Position numbers and translations under genes: made by a program
NCBI GenBank assembly: GCA_036426205.1
Contig: WSYH01002416.1
Coordinates: forward strand, 1 to 64,000
Direction: 5' to 3'
DNA: 64,000 nucleotides
DNA from: Ascaphus truei
Taxonomy: Eukaryota; Chordata; Amphibia; Anura; Ascaphidae
Part shown: positions 35,846 through 46,792 of the stretch, piece after piece
Layout of the letters: each line of letters begins with the position of its first letter
Numbering within the stretch: position 1 is the first letter of the stretch
The notes under the pieces: generated by a model
Databases searched by the model: none
What the model saw: only the letters and a program-made list of their open reading frames with translations
What the model was told of the DNA's origin: nothing

Positions 35846-36267
35846 ACTTAGAGGATAGAACGGAGTGGGGGAAATTATTGAAACTTTCAAAGACATAGTA
35901 CAAGATGAAAGCCTGTTTCCTGGTTGTTTCCATGGCAGTGGCCACCATTGGGGTTAAGCTCCCCCCCCCCATAGCTGAGAGGACAGAATCTTCTACCTGT
36001 GGTCACAGAGTCGGTCTTAGGGTAAGGTTAGCAATGTGGTTGCCTTGGCACCCACGTCTTCGTGGGGCACTCGCGCTCCCTCCTCTCCCGCCTCTCCTTC
36101 CTCTCCCTCCTCCTGTCAGAGCTGGAATTCAAATTCCCCCCAACAGGAGAGGGGGGAGCTGCAGGTGGGAGTTGGGGAGTCACCAAACCAGTACATGACC
36201 ACACTGCCGCTCACCCCAAGGTCGGGACAGAGGAGGGTGGGAGTGGGTGCCTGTTTGTAGCTGGGGG

Positions 36268-36272
<5 letters not shown>

Positions 36273-36300
<28 letters not shown>
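36273..36300. repeat. (TG)n microsatellite
   Basis: About 13 uninterrupted TG units, ending in a GCGCGC transition. Confidence 0.85.
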
Positions 36301-36306
<6 letters not shown>

Positions 36307-36354
36307 TGTTCGTGCTCAGGGGGGGTGGTGGATCTTATCTTATATGAAGTGGCC

Positions 36355-36475
36355 ATGCAGCATTGCCATGGCAACGCGACGTCACATTACGATGTGACGT
36401 CAGGATGCTGTATCGGGAAGCGCCCCACCGCCGGCATGTCGCCTTGGGCCCCGCCAAAGGTTAGGTCAGCCCTGT
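36355..36475. repeat. CRE/X-box repeat fragment
   Basis: ATTGCCATGGCAAC (36362-36375) is a near-perfect RFX X-box palindrome. It is followed by GCGACGTCAC and GTGACGTCAGG (CRE at 36395-36402). Related to the MITEs at 32805-33125 and 59093-59306. Confidence 0.55.
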
Positions 36476-37049
36476 GTGGAAGGACCATTAAGAGCTCTGC
36501 TTCTCCTCCAAAGGTAGTCTTTTTATGTCCTATTTAGCTGAGGTAGCTGTTAGGTAAGCCGCGCTATTTTACTGGAAAAACTAGATGCCTTAGGTAGTAG
36601 ATCCAGGGGAGTTCCTGCCTCTCTCTCCCTCTGAGACAGGACATTCTGCATTCTGAGGAGTTGCCTGTCTGTGCAGCCGAGTTATGGCTATGTTGCAAAA
36701 ACGCAGCTGCAATGGCTGAAGTAAGGCTGGGTTGAGGCTGGTACATGCGCAAGTCTCACTCTCCCGCCGTTAGTAACCACCACCAACCAATGTGGGCGGC
36801 CAGCTCTGCTGCAAAGTCTTGTGGGACTCTCCAGGATGACATCACATGGAAGAGACTGCTGGGTACGGTATTTAAGAATGCTCAGTCTGTACAGCAACCG
36901 ACTGCCCTGCTGCCCGGCTTCCCCACAAAGCCCGCAGATGAGCTGGAAAGCCTGCAAAGGATCTTGCTAAAGTCTGGACTGCACAACGGAAGCTGTCTCA
37001 TCAAAAGGTGCTATTAAAAAAAATTCAAAGTAAGCCGTGTATATATATA

Positions 37050-37677
37050 ATTAAGGTTATGGTAGGTAAAAAAGTGACAAAAACCCTCCACAGTAAAGCA
37101 TATAGCAAATGGAAATATTACTGTATGCTCATTTGCATGTTTTAGACAGGTCTGCAACCCCACCTTTCACCATTATCACACAGCATTTACACTGCAGCAA
37201 GGGATTCTGGGAAATGACATGCAAACGAGCACACAGTGCCACTTTTTGTCTCAAGCTCACATTACATGAACAACCCTTAAGCCAGTGCATGCTGCTTTAA
37301 ACACAGATTTTAAACATAGCCTGGGATGAGATACAAAGCCAGTAAGCCCACTCACAGACAGAGTGTTTTGACCTTTTGGGTCTCTTCAGTGTGAGGTTGG
37401 TTGTACTGGCTCTGCTTGTTTGAGACTAAGAGTAGGTCTTCACCACTCATTATTAAGGTTATGGTGGGTAAAAAAAGTGACAAAAACTCTCCACACTAAA
37501 GCATATAGCAAATGGAAATATTACTGTATGCTCATTTGCATGTCTTAGACAGGTCTGCAACCCCGCCTTTCACCATTATCACCCAGCACACAGCACTTCC
37601 ACTGCAGCAAGGGATTCTGGGAAATGACATGCAAATGAGCACACAGTGCCACCTTTTGTCTCAAGCTCACATTACAT
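37050..37677. repeat. Tandem duplication of a ~400-bp interspersed repeat
   Basis: Copy 1 begins AATTAAGGTTATGGTAGG (37049) and copy 2 TATTAAGGTTATGGTGGG (37451), offset about 401 bp. The shared part covers roughly 215-225 bp of each unit with about 95% identity by eye, ending CAAGCTCACATTACAT. Each copy contains ATTTGCAT and ATGCAAA(C/T) octamer-like sequences on opposite sides of GGGATTCTGGGAAATGACAT. Between the copies lies unique repeat sequence (37267-37450). The repeat family is not identified. Confidence 0.7.
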
Positions 37678-37711
37678 TTGATTCTGTGCATAGCATGCAT
37701 TTAGAAGACAG

Positions 37712-37975
37712 TGTTAAAGCTGATATTGATATTATAAAGAACATTTATGAGCATGTCAAATCAACCATTAGATTACATGAAGATACAAGCAAGATAAGGA
37801 TCAGCAAGGGAGTGTGACAGGGAGACACCATGTCATCAACGCTTTTTACAGAAACACTTGAAGAATTGTTCAAGGCCTTTAATTGGGAAGAAAAAGCAAT
37901 CAAAATCAATGGTAAATACTTGTCACTTGCGATTTGGAGACAACATTGTTTCAATATAGATTGAAAAATAACTTG
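37712..37975 (+). pseudogene. RTE-like LINE reverse transcriptase fragment, broken
   Basis: Plus-strand translation shows a finger/palm segment of an RTE-type reverse transcriptase: IKNIYEHVKSTIRL, then RISKGV, a stop at 37815-37817 in place of a codon, and QGDTMSSTLFTETLEELF. After a one-base frameshift near the end, a strand corresponding to the catalytic block reads HLRFGDNIVSI, in which the expected two aspartates are no longer adjacent. So the copy has a premature stop, a frameshift and a damaged active site. Confidence 0.7.
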
Positions 37976-38106
37976 TAAGTGACAAATTAGAGATTGTAAA
38001 TTACAAATACTTAAATTGGAAGCAAAACACAGATGACATTGTAACATGGCTGGTCCTGTTGCTTTTCTGCCTCCTGTCACACAAGCCCTGATAGGTATTG
38101 GAAGCT

Positions 38107-38715
38107 GTGACAGAATGATCTAGGGCTATTGACACCCTTCTGCTATCCTCTGATTGACAGGAGAGGAGGTGATATGGTGTGTGTGTGTAGCCAATGTGGT
38201 ACAGACACTATGCCCTCCCCTTCTTGATATCAGGGGGAAGTGCTAAAAGTTAGGGGGCAGTCCAGTCTGGAGTTTGAGACTGGAGGAAGGGCTGTGAGTG
38301 TCTCCCATCGGGGATGAGCGTGCCCACTCCAGCCCCTAGGGGGCTGGGGAACATCTGCTGCCGCCACAACGGTTTCAAGACAGACTCTAAGGCCTCAATA
38401 TAACCTGAGGTCCATGCACCATCTTGATGCCTGGAAACCTCTGATCAGCATCTGCAACACTGTAATTCCATCTATGCAGTGACTGCACAATAAAGCCCCT
38501 TGTTTTATATATCCCTGCCTGAGTCTACAGTAATTGGGCAGGGGTATGAGAGACTGTGCAACAGTGGGACCCATCTCCAAGAATACTGGATACCCACTGA
38601 AGCTGGAGACGCGGACACCGAACCCAGATGACACTGAAAGTCTGTCCTGATCTCCATCCCATCGCAGATCAACTCAACTCTCCTGAACCCTCACAGGTAT
38701 GCGCACCACAAAACA
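38107..38715 (+). mobile_element. LTR-like element (plus orientation)
   Basis: Starts near TGTGACAGAATG and carries AATAAAGCCCC (about 38491) followed by a T-rich stretch. It ends with CAGGTATGCGCACCACA at about 38696-38711, the same 3' module seen in other LTRs here (19531, 28086). A GGAGGTGCTGCTGAG motif lies just beyond (38768). Followed at about 1.1 kb by a decayed gag-like region on the same strand, so it may be a 5' LTR. Boundaries are approximate. Confidence 0.5.
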
Positions 38716-38879
38716 CCTGTAGCTGAAGCAGTATCTCCTAGAGAGTGGGAGTACATGTGCTATAATTGGAGGTGCTGCTGAGATCAGGACAGGCTTTCAG
38801 GGCTTTGCTGCAGAAACAAAAGAGGCCGGGGCCAGGGCCCCTGATGCGATGTTACCAGGGATCCTTGAGTACCCACATA

Positions 38880-39190
38880 CAAAGGTTCTTGTACCAGAGG
38901 GCCAGGGGTAAACCTCGCCACACAATGTGAGGAGCTCCTGGGTACCTAGCACATAGATTGTGCGGGGATGGGGGTGGTTCCTCCTTGAAGCAAGCGGGGA
39001 GAAATAGGACTGCTTGAACCTTTCATTAAAAACTCTGTTGGGGCGTACCCTGATAGTATGTTACCCGAGAGTGTGGTTACCCTTCGCTGCAGCACAAGAC
39101 CAGAGGGCCAGGGGTAAACCGCACCACGCACTGCGGGTAGCCCCATGGTACCTAGCACATAGACTCTGCGGGTTGGGTGTACCCTGATGT
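38880..39190 (+). repeat. ~207-bp imperfect tandem duplication in retroelement leader
   Basis: ACCAGAGGGCCAGGGGTAAAC occurs at 38893 and again at 39100. Each is followed by a CGCACCAC-like string and GGTACCTAGCACATAGA(T/C)T. A GTACCCTGAT motif recurs at about 39047 and 39178. Located between the LTR-like 38107-38715 and the gag-like region, so probably part of its leader. Confidence 0.6.
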
Positions 39191-39780
39191 CATGATAACC
39201 TGGGAGCATGGTTACCCATGTCTGAGAAAGGCACGTAGACGGTGCTTGTTTGGGCGTTCCTCAAGGGCAAGATACCGGGGAGTGTGTACTCTTCTCCAGT
39301 GGGCCAGGGCTTCTACAGTGTGCCGTGGAAAACCCTGGGTACCATCATTTCAGAAACTGTGCTTTTGGGGGCTTCCAGTGGAAACTGATCCTGGGAGCGT
39401 GTATCCCAAATTCTGCTATCAAGGGACAATCCGTTGCAGTGTATTTGGGGATTGGGTACCTGGCAGACTCCTGGCCTTCTAAGAGTGCAAAATGGGAGAA
39501 GGAATTATTCAGGACTATACTATAGACTTTTTAACATCAGAAGTTGTAGTATGGAGGATCTTAAGAAGGTGGTTGCCTGTGCACAAGTTCTAAAATGACG
39601 CTTCTGCCAAGCAAAGGATCCGCATGGGTTTGCAAATGCCAAATGCAAACTTTTGCAACCATAAGTTGCATTCTTTCGGCGCCAAACTATGATGCCGCCC
39701 ACTAAAGTGACTGGCTCATTCTGAGTCAGGTCAGCCTTCCACCCACAGCACTACCTCTGATTCCACCCAGGGAAGGGGCC

Positions 39781-40553
39781 ATGAGTGCTTTTACCCAATT
39801 GGAGTCTACCTTTGCTTGGGGAGGAGTCCGCCGCTGGGTGAAAACTTTCTCATTCTATTTGGAGCTGAGCAAGCGTGAGGAACTGCAGTACAAAGCTACT
39901 AAAACTACCTCATTGGCGTCCAACCAAGAGTCTGAGGACTTGGATGTCACCAATTACCTTCTTCCAGGTGTCTACCTGATGGTCCGTGTACACGGCCAGA
40001 TTCATCTGCCCGCACTGTCGCCTTCCTGGAGGCCCTGTTGGCCTCGATGCGCGGTGCTTGCACTGCGGCACCTTCTACTTGCGGCCTGCCAGCCTGGTAC
40101 CAGCTGAGGTATGTGTACCTCCTTCACGAGCCACCACACCAACCGGTGTGCCTTCATTTATATTTCCGGTCACGGATGGCGTGAGCCCGTGTGCCCTTAT
40201 CAACGCGTCCGGAGGATCAACTGGTTCGGTGCCATTCGAACCTGCTATCGCGGAACCTGCTGTGGGCCCGTGTGCCCTTGTCAATGCGTCCGGAGGTCCA
40301 AGTCGTCCTGTGCCAACAACTGCTGTCTCCATAGGATCTACCGCCGCTGAGCCTGCTGTGGGCCTGTGCGCCCAAGTACTGTCATTCCCAGGACTGAGAC
40401 CTGTGGGTGAGTGGACTGCCCCAGGGGTGTCGCGTGCAATTTCCCAGGCTGACCAGGAGCAGGCAAGCTCCATACACTCGGTCGCTCGGGCGAGCGAATC
40501 GCCACCACATCGCATCCTGGCGGAGGTGTTCCCCATCCGGATCCGAAGTAGAT
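39781..40553 (+). pseudogene. Decayed gag-like retroelement ORF with CxxC pairs
   Basis: Two plus-strand frames follow one another. Frame 1 (39781-40107) opens MSAFTQLESTFAWGGVRRWV. Frame 2 (about 39986-40553) contains CPHCRLPGG and CLHCGTFY, two CxxC pairs that could make a small zinc site. Frame 2 continues into a Pro/Ala/Val-rich domain with three copies of a (V/S)(G/S)PCAL(I/V)NASGG-like unit (about 40176-40385). The frame switch near 39986-40107 implies a frameshift. Position downstream of an LTR-like sequence and upstream of a nested LTR supports retroelement origin, but no protease or RT motif is present. Family assignment is inferential. Confidence 0.4.
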
Positions 40554-40775
40554 AACCTCTATCAGGCGGAACCTGCGGAGAGAAGGCCATCCCCTACCGG
40601 TGTTCCGAGGCAGTGTACCAGGTCGGAGTTGTCCAATTAGCCTACCATAGCCGTGCAAAAAATAAGCAGGTGTCATCAATCCTGCATAAATGGTATTAGA
40701 ATGCCGAGAGCCATTCTTCAAATGACCATTTAAACATCAGATCATATTGAAATGCTCCTGCAATGTTCATGCTTA

Positions 40776-42530
40776 TGTAACGGGTATTCCACCCCACCCA
40801 ATCTCATATGTAGTGTGGGTGAGTAGAACATGTAGTGTTACCGGTGTGGTGCGTATACCTGCAGGCTCACAGGAGGTCTGAGCCTCCGCTAATGAGAGCC
40901 TGGGGTGAATCCTCTGGAACGAATCTTCTTTTACAGCGCCTCCACCTATGTAGGATTCTAGGGAAGTGTAGAATGACCCTACATAGGAACCCAATAAGAA
41001 ACTACACACACAGTGATTATATATAACTAAGGCTTTACTACGAACATAGAGGATATCATAATCCATTACATAACATCATAACCTGTGTCCCTCTCACGAG
41101 GAGACACTACCCGTGGTGACGTCTCGCAGGACGATTCCCCGACACCAGGTGATCCCACCCAGTGTCCCAAGAACCCCACCCAATGTCCCGTACTCCTACA
41201 GAGATAGTCACTGGTTGACTGCGCAGTCACTAAACCTCTAGGCCTGTTGGTGCACATATAATATTGATACCTTCCGAGCACTCCGATGCTCGGGCCTGCA
41301 ACACTCTTCTCAAAGGGTCAGACGTCCGTCTGATCCTTTCCAGGTACTCTGCCGGTGGACCCCAACGAGGGTCCCACCGCTCCACGGGAACTGCAACCGA
41401 TCACTATCAGCTTTCTGCCTAACTACTTCTAGAGTGACAGCAACCCTAACCTAGGGCCTGTCCCTGAGGAACCGCAACCTGGGATGGCTTGGGGAAAACT
41501 CCTAGGGCCTGTGGAACATTAACCTGCCCCCCTTCCCCTAGCTACCCAGTCTCAACTGTAACTGCTAATCCTAACAGCCTAACGCACCTGCAGCCAACAC
41601 TCAGCTCACACTGTCAGCCTGCAGGGATCCACACACACTTCACACACACTGCACGCACTGCGCCCAGCACATGCAGCGACACATACACAGACAGCTGCAA
41701 TCACACACAGCCACCTGTATCCCATAGCAATCCACTACTAGCACACTGTGCCTATTTGCCAGTGCCCACAGCCCTCTCCGCTGTGGCACTGCCAAACCTG
41801 CACCTTACACACACTAAGGGTGACCTCCCTATCTAGGGCCGTCCCTTATCAGTTACCCACTAACCTGGTGGGGAGTTGCGGCCTACCTGGAGGGTGAGGG
41901 TACCTATCAGGATGCAGGAGCTGCACTCACTCCCTGCATCCTTCCTTCCCCTTCAGCTCCGCTGCTCCAACTGACGTGACTCATGCAAAAGCCCGGGAAA
42001 TGTATCTCTTTCCTCCAGGGCAGTCCTACAGCCCTATTGGCTCCTATCAAGCACCTGGTGCCTGCCGCGCTATGCCTCATGGGAATTGTAGTCCCGAGGC
42101 CCTTACTATAACATTGGGGCCGCGTGCGGTCCTCCCCTCTGCCTACACTAACTCCTAATGGCCGCCTCAAGCTCTCCCTATGCTTCCCTACTCTTGCGCG
42201 ACCTCCTAAGAGCTGCCTTAGCTCCCTAACCCTATCTGCGCATGCGCGACCTATCTGGGGCTCTCCTGCCCTCGCGCGATCACTGCGCATGCGTGACTTG
42301 AAGCGCAATGGCGGCGCCCTGCTCTGCGGCCGCCGGGACCTTAGAGACGCGATCGCGGCCTTAGCAACGGCCCGATCGCGTCCCCGGCAACCGGCCGCAG
42401 GCAGGAGAAGCCGCGCTGCTCCCTGCTCCAGCCCCCACCCTTGGAAGCAGCCGTCGGGTTTTTCAGTACCCGCGATCGAGCTGCGCCAGGGAAGGGGGGT
42501 CTCCAGGAGCTGCTGGGGACCAGGGTTACA
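40776..42530 (-). mobile_element. CpG-rich solo LTR (minus orientation), 1755 bp, CTTA duplication
   Basis: Begins TGTAACGGGT and ends CAGGGTTACA on the plus strand, flanked by CTTA at 40772-40775 and 42531-42534. On minus the order is: NRF1/YY1/ZNF143/CCAAT module (42315 to 42031), then CA-rich sequence, then the conserved LTR 3' module (complement of CAGCGCCTCCACC at 40936, and GGCTCACAGGAGG near 40863). It has no internal genes and is long for an LTR. It interrupts the gag-like region at 39781-40553. Related LTRs lie at 46793, 50200 and 62008. Confidence 0.8.
42031..42315 (-). promoter_or_regulatory. Putative promoter module of LTR: YY1, NRF1 x2, ZNF143, CCAAT
   Basis: In minus-strand order: YY1-like (complement of CAATGGCGGC, 42306-42315), NRF1-like TGCGCATGCGTG (42284-42295) and TGCGCATGCGCG (42237-42248). 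A ZNF143-like site follows (complement of GCCTCATGGGAATTGTAGT, 42074-42092), then a CCAAT box (complement of CCTATTGGCT, 42033-42042). The same site types recur in three other LTRs. Activity is inferred from motif matches only. Confidence 0.55.
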
Positions 42531-42534
42531 CTTA

Positions 42535-43223
42535 GTATCATGTTGGTTGTCCTTTGGTATCTGTTCCACGCACACATATCTCCCATGGGGCGAGATATGT
42601 GTGTGACCTGCCGTCACTGCCAGTCAGGCCCGAAACCCCTGGCATAGCCGGGGTTTTAAAACATCCAACAAAGTTTAGAGAGAGTACACCAAGTATTATT
42701 CATAATTGATTTCAACTTTCTCTCTGAAAGCCGCTTGAATAATTGAGATATTTTTCCAGTTGCTCTTTATGCCTCTAGGTATTTTGTTTGTGTGTGTGTG
42801 GTTTTTTTTTTTATAGAAATGTGATGCGCTCTCAAAATGAGAAAATACTAAGTAATTAAATGTGACTGCTTAATTTATTAGACTGTCCCAGTTTACTCAG
42901 AGACGCTCCTCAATTCATAAATCATGGACTAAAACGATTTATTTCCTGGAAAGACATAATAACACAGCTCAGTCACCGGGGAGGGAGATGAGATGCGCAG
43001 ATAATAATGGCACAGGCCAGGCTTGTGAAATATCCTGGCGTGTGCTGGAGGAAAAAAACCAGTTGGAATTACCTACAAAGTGGAAATTCTCCCCCCCTCA
43101 CTGTAACATCGCTTTTCATCTGAATAGATCAGCAACGCATCTATTCAAATTCAAAGCAGATACACTTCCATTTCCAGTGAAGGTTTCTTATTTTATAATA
43201 AAGCATGTGAAATCTTTTAGAAA
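42535..43223. other. Unannotated sequence
   Basis: Ordinary AT-rich DNA with a T-run near 42802-42812 and no supportable gene or repeat. Confidence 0.4.
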
Positions 43224-43312
43224 AAACAATGTGGGGGAGAGGGTGGGGTGGGCTGGGGGAGAGGGTGGGGTGGGCTGGGGGAGAGGGTGGGGTGGGGTAG
43301 CGGGGGAGAAGT
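43224..43312. repeat. G-rich minisatellite, 22-bp unit
   Basis: About 3.5 copies of GGGGGAGAGGGTGGGGTGGG with a CT spacer. Regular G-runs could form G-quadruplexes on the plus strand. Confidence 0.85.
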
Positions 43313-43515
43313 TTGTTGACTGTAGATATTGAATTGTTCTGGTAAATTAAGCTCTGCTGGTGGCCTCAGGTGTGTTGCTCTTCAATGCATTGTCGGTCTC
43401 TCTGGCTGTCAAGGGGATAATCACCCCTCAAAGTTATTACAAAATAGCTCGGAGTGACAAGGGTCATGCGCCACCGTACCCCAAATGATGTTTACGACCT
43501 TCCGATCTTTTAGAG

Positions 43516-43753
43516 CAGGGGTGCGCAACTCCAGTCCTCAAGCAGGTCAGGTTTTCAGGATATCCCAGCTTCAGCACAGGTGGCTCAACAAGAGGCTCAG
43601 TTAAAGACTGAGCCTCTGATTGGGCCACCTGTGCTGAAGCAGGGACTGATTGAGCCACCTGTGCTGAAGCTGGGACTGATTGAGCCACCTGTGCTGAAGC
43701 TGGGACTGATTGAGCCACCTGTGCTGAAGCAGGACTGGAGTAGAGCTCCCCTG
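43516..43753. mobile_element. hAT-type MITE with perfect 8-bp duplication and internal minisatellite
   Basis: A 238-bp element with CAGGGGTGCGCAACTCCAG at the left and CTGGAGTAGAGCTCCCCTG at the right, flanked by TTTTAGAG at 43508-43515 and 43754-43761. The 8-bp duplication and CAGGGG termini identify a hAT element. The right arm contains a 30-bp GATTGAGCCACCTGTGCTGA unit repeated about four times. This is the reference copy for the other seven in the window. Confidence 0.9.
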
Positions 43754-44019
43754 TTTTAGAGCAACTGATTTCATTAACAAGTCACTGGCACATGTACAGG
43801 ATGTGAGACGGGAATGTGATTCATGGAGGGGACATGACAAGCAGGAGACTTCCAGGCAGTGAGGGTAAGAGCAGTTTGTACAGTATCCCGGTCGCCACAC
43901 GTGGTGTGTTATTTGCAGGGCTGTTTTAGTGGGGAAACTCAGGAGAACCGAGTTTCGGCATTTTATTTTGAGTTGTGTCACCTTTTGCGTAGGTAACAGG
44001 AAACTCCATATTCTGATGA

Positions 44020-44434
44020 GTAGAGACGGGCGGATCCACCCAAATCCATTTTTTTCACGATTTTCTCGCATTTTCCCCTCAAAATCCGTTTCGCGGTGTA
44101 AAATCCACGGGCGGATTCAATCCGCTCAAATTCAGCAAAACCGGCCATTGGAGACAGCCCGTGGACGGATTTGCAGAATCCAATCCGCAGATTCAGCGAT
44201 CCGCTGGGGGACTCTTCAGAATCCTCCAATGGATCGTTGGATCCACAGATTCGATTCTGCAAATCAATCCGCGGGTTGCGGAATCCGCGGAGTCTACTGG
44301 TAATAATAATACAAAATCCACAAAACGTGAATTGCACTTTTTGAGATTCATCCGCTGAAATCCACGGACTAAAGGCAGCACGTCCGATCCGCTGCGGATC
44401 CAATTCTGCCCCACAAATGCGCCCATTTCTACTG
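44020..44434. mobile_element. hAT-type non-autonomous element, ~415 bp
   Basis: Left end GTAGAGACGGGCGGAT and right end GCGCCCATTTCTACTG are imperfect inverted repeats. CTGATGA occurs on both flanks (44013-44019 and 44435-44441), likely a target duplication. The interior is full of GGATT/AATCC and ATCCGC motifs arranged as small palindromes. No transposase ORF. Confidence 0.7.
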
Positions 44435-44742
44435 CTGATGAAATTATTAGGAATGAGTCTGATATCCGAAATTGGAGTAGATATATATATATTTTTTTTT
44501 AAACTATATTTCTTTACGTTACTTTAAGTTAAAGTATTGTAATTTACAGTAGATATTAACACCTTTTCTTTGCTCACGGTTGTGGTACTTCTTTCCTTAA
44601 AGAAATAACTGCCTGTTTCCTAATACCCATGTCGCAAAAGAGGGTAGTACAGGCACTCAATCAACTGGTATAGAGGTGGGGTACTTAGCTGCCGGTGCAC
44701 TTGCTTCAGGGAGATCCAAGGGTCCCAAGGTAAGTAGTCACG

Positions 44743-44928
44743 AAGGAGGATGCAGGCACACGGTCTTAATCTTCATCACATTTATTGTGCCAGAGAAACC
44801 AACGTTTCGGCAGAGCTGTGCTGCCTTTTTCCTCACCTTGAAGAAGGCAGCCCTGTACTGCCGAAACGTTGGTTTCTCTAGCACAATAAATTTGATGAAG
44901 ATTTAGACCGTATGCCTGCATCCTCCTT
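44743..44928. mobile_element. Hairpin repeat (fold-back), 186 bp
   Basis: Arms AAGGAGGATGCAGGCA...CCGAAACGTTGGTTTCTC pair across a short centre: TTCGGCAGAGCTGTGCTGCC near 44812 and GGCAGCCCTGTACTGCCGAA near 44846. Both arms carry GAAACCAACGTTTCGGC or its complement and CACAATAAAT or its complement. Boundaries by pairing only. Confidence 0.65.
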
Positions 44929-45088
44929 CCTGATACTCCTCCTTCCTGATACCCATATCACCTTTATTTCTCTTGCACAAGTTAACCACAGCAATACAAT
45001 AGCTGTGAGCAGTTGTGTTTTTAGTAGAAGCAATAGGTTTTGGAACCCAAAGAAAAGACAAAACCATGTATAATTAAGCTACAATATA

Positions 45089-46582
45089 AACGACAACAAG
45101 AAACAGAACCCCAAGGAGAGCACTCAGTCACTGTGAATCACAGGTAAAGGTGAAAAGGTAGTGTATGCTGGTTGAGGAATGTAAATATTAAAACACTTTA
45201 ATAAGGGTGATGACTCAAATAAAATAGAATGCTGTAGAGTCAAAAGGTAGTGACTCAGTGAGAGCCAATATGACAGCGAATTTAAAACCGAATTTAAGCG
45301 TGACTACAAGGGGTACTATGCACGGTCGGATACATCCTTTACTGTCCAGAATTTGGGACACCATGTTTAAACAGGCACTACTTGTGCACTGTGATTTCAG
45401 CTTTTGGACTGCTACTCACCTGGTTCTACTAATCCTCTGTGACCTCAGGGTTACCTGTAGTGAGAGGCCAGCACTCCACCTTATCTGTGCATTTTATGCG
45501 CTATAGCTACACTGATAGACAGACTAACAGTCTACTCCTTATATTGGAAGTTCGCTAGTTGTAGCATATATACCTTCATGTGCTGGCTCTATGTGCACAA
45601 TCATTTCATCATTGGTCATACTGGGATTTGGGTTCAGCCATACCGAGACTGAACCTCTATCCAGACCATATATGTGCACACCTACATATATAGAGTACAC
45701 TCTATTCAGTTTACCAACTGAGTAACCCCATGCACAATACTGCTGCGACACATCTTATTCTAACATTTGCCCGTCTTGTCCCGCGGGTCTTTTCGGGCTG
45801 GCGCCGAACGTGGCCGCGCGCCAGCCCATCCTAGCCGCATCTTCCCCTCCCATTCCCCTCGCGACCTCCTGGCTGTTCCGACCCGCTCCACGCTCCAAAA
45901 AGTTAAATACCCCCTTACCTGCAGCCTCCTTTGGGGATGCCTGGCGTCCTCGGGATGCCTGGCGCACGTGACCGGCGCCCGGCTGACGCGCGGCACGCCA
46001 AAAAAAAAGATAGCCGCCTCTGCCCGCACATTGCGGTGGCGGCCGTGTTAGAATAAACTCTGCCGCCACTGTAGGTTAGCCACTATATTTGGGTGGTGAT
46101 CACTCCAGCTATACTAGTGTTACTTTGTTACACACTTAGGGGCCACCCCATACTGACCGCAGGTTCCAGGTAGGCTTCAATATAGCTGCTATTTCCTTAG
46201 CCTCTATATATATCCCTGCCATTTACCGAGCAGGGGCAGTTTTCAGGCTATATATATATTGTTGCATCCGACCGGTTTTAAATTCGCTGTCATATTGGCT
46301 CTCCTCTCACTGAGTCACTACCTTTTGACTCTACAGCGTTCTATTTTATTTGAGTCATCACTCCTATTAAAGTGTTTTAATATTTACATTCCTCATCCAG
46401 CATACACTACCTTTTCACCTTTACCTGTGATTCACAGTGACTGAGTGCTCTCCTTGGGATTCTGGTTTTTGTTGTCGTTTATCTACCCCACCCCTGATTG
46501 CAGCACCATCAACTCAATCTTTAGCAGTAGCGAGGGTTCCCCCTTCCCTATCCCAGCCCCTTTCCCCCTCCCTCCAGTACGT
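45089..46582. mobile_element. 1.5-kb fold-back element with 15-bp flanking direct repeats
   Basis: Arms of roughly 200 bp (about 45089-45295 and 46270-46482) are inverted repeats: GTCACTGTGAATCACAGGTA on the left has its complement near 46425. TTAAGCTACAATATA occurs directly outside both ends (45074-45088, 46583-46597). The roughly 970-bp centre includes a CpG-rich block (45775-46050) and TATATA tracts. No transposase or RT recognised. A 15-bp duplication is longer than that of known TIR transposons and is more like target-primed retrotransposition. Confidence 0.65.
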
Positions 46583-46792
46583 TTAAGCTACAATATAGAA
46601 TTCAACTTGAAATAATAAAAGGCGTCAGGTGTGAATGCTGTGTTAAGCATCATAAACATTACTTAGATCAGCTACACTTGACTCTGTAACACATCATTGC
46701 AATACAGTGACCAATTGAGCAAGCAGTATCTCTGCCAATCTAAGGCTTTCCGGTCACCATCACCAAGAAACACTCAACAAGGCTACTGTATG

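Larger units (their letters stand above)
35846..37049. other. Mixed unannotated sequence with small repeats
   Basis: Contains a (TG)n run (36273-36300) and a CRE/X-box repeat (36355-36475). A low-complexity GCTCCCTCC tract lies near 36070-36115. No gene supported. Confidence 0.4.

Noticed and set aside
38888..39190. Possible CRISPR-like or regularly spaced repeats
   Set aside because: Only two imperfect copies about 207 bp apart, in a eukaryotic retroelement leader; not a CRISPR array.
41907..42617. 236-codon minus-strand open frame
   Set aside because: It lies across the CpG-rich promoter region of a solo LTR, has no recognisable domain and overlaps other open frames; GC-rich DNA produces long chance frames.
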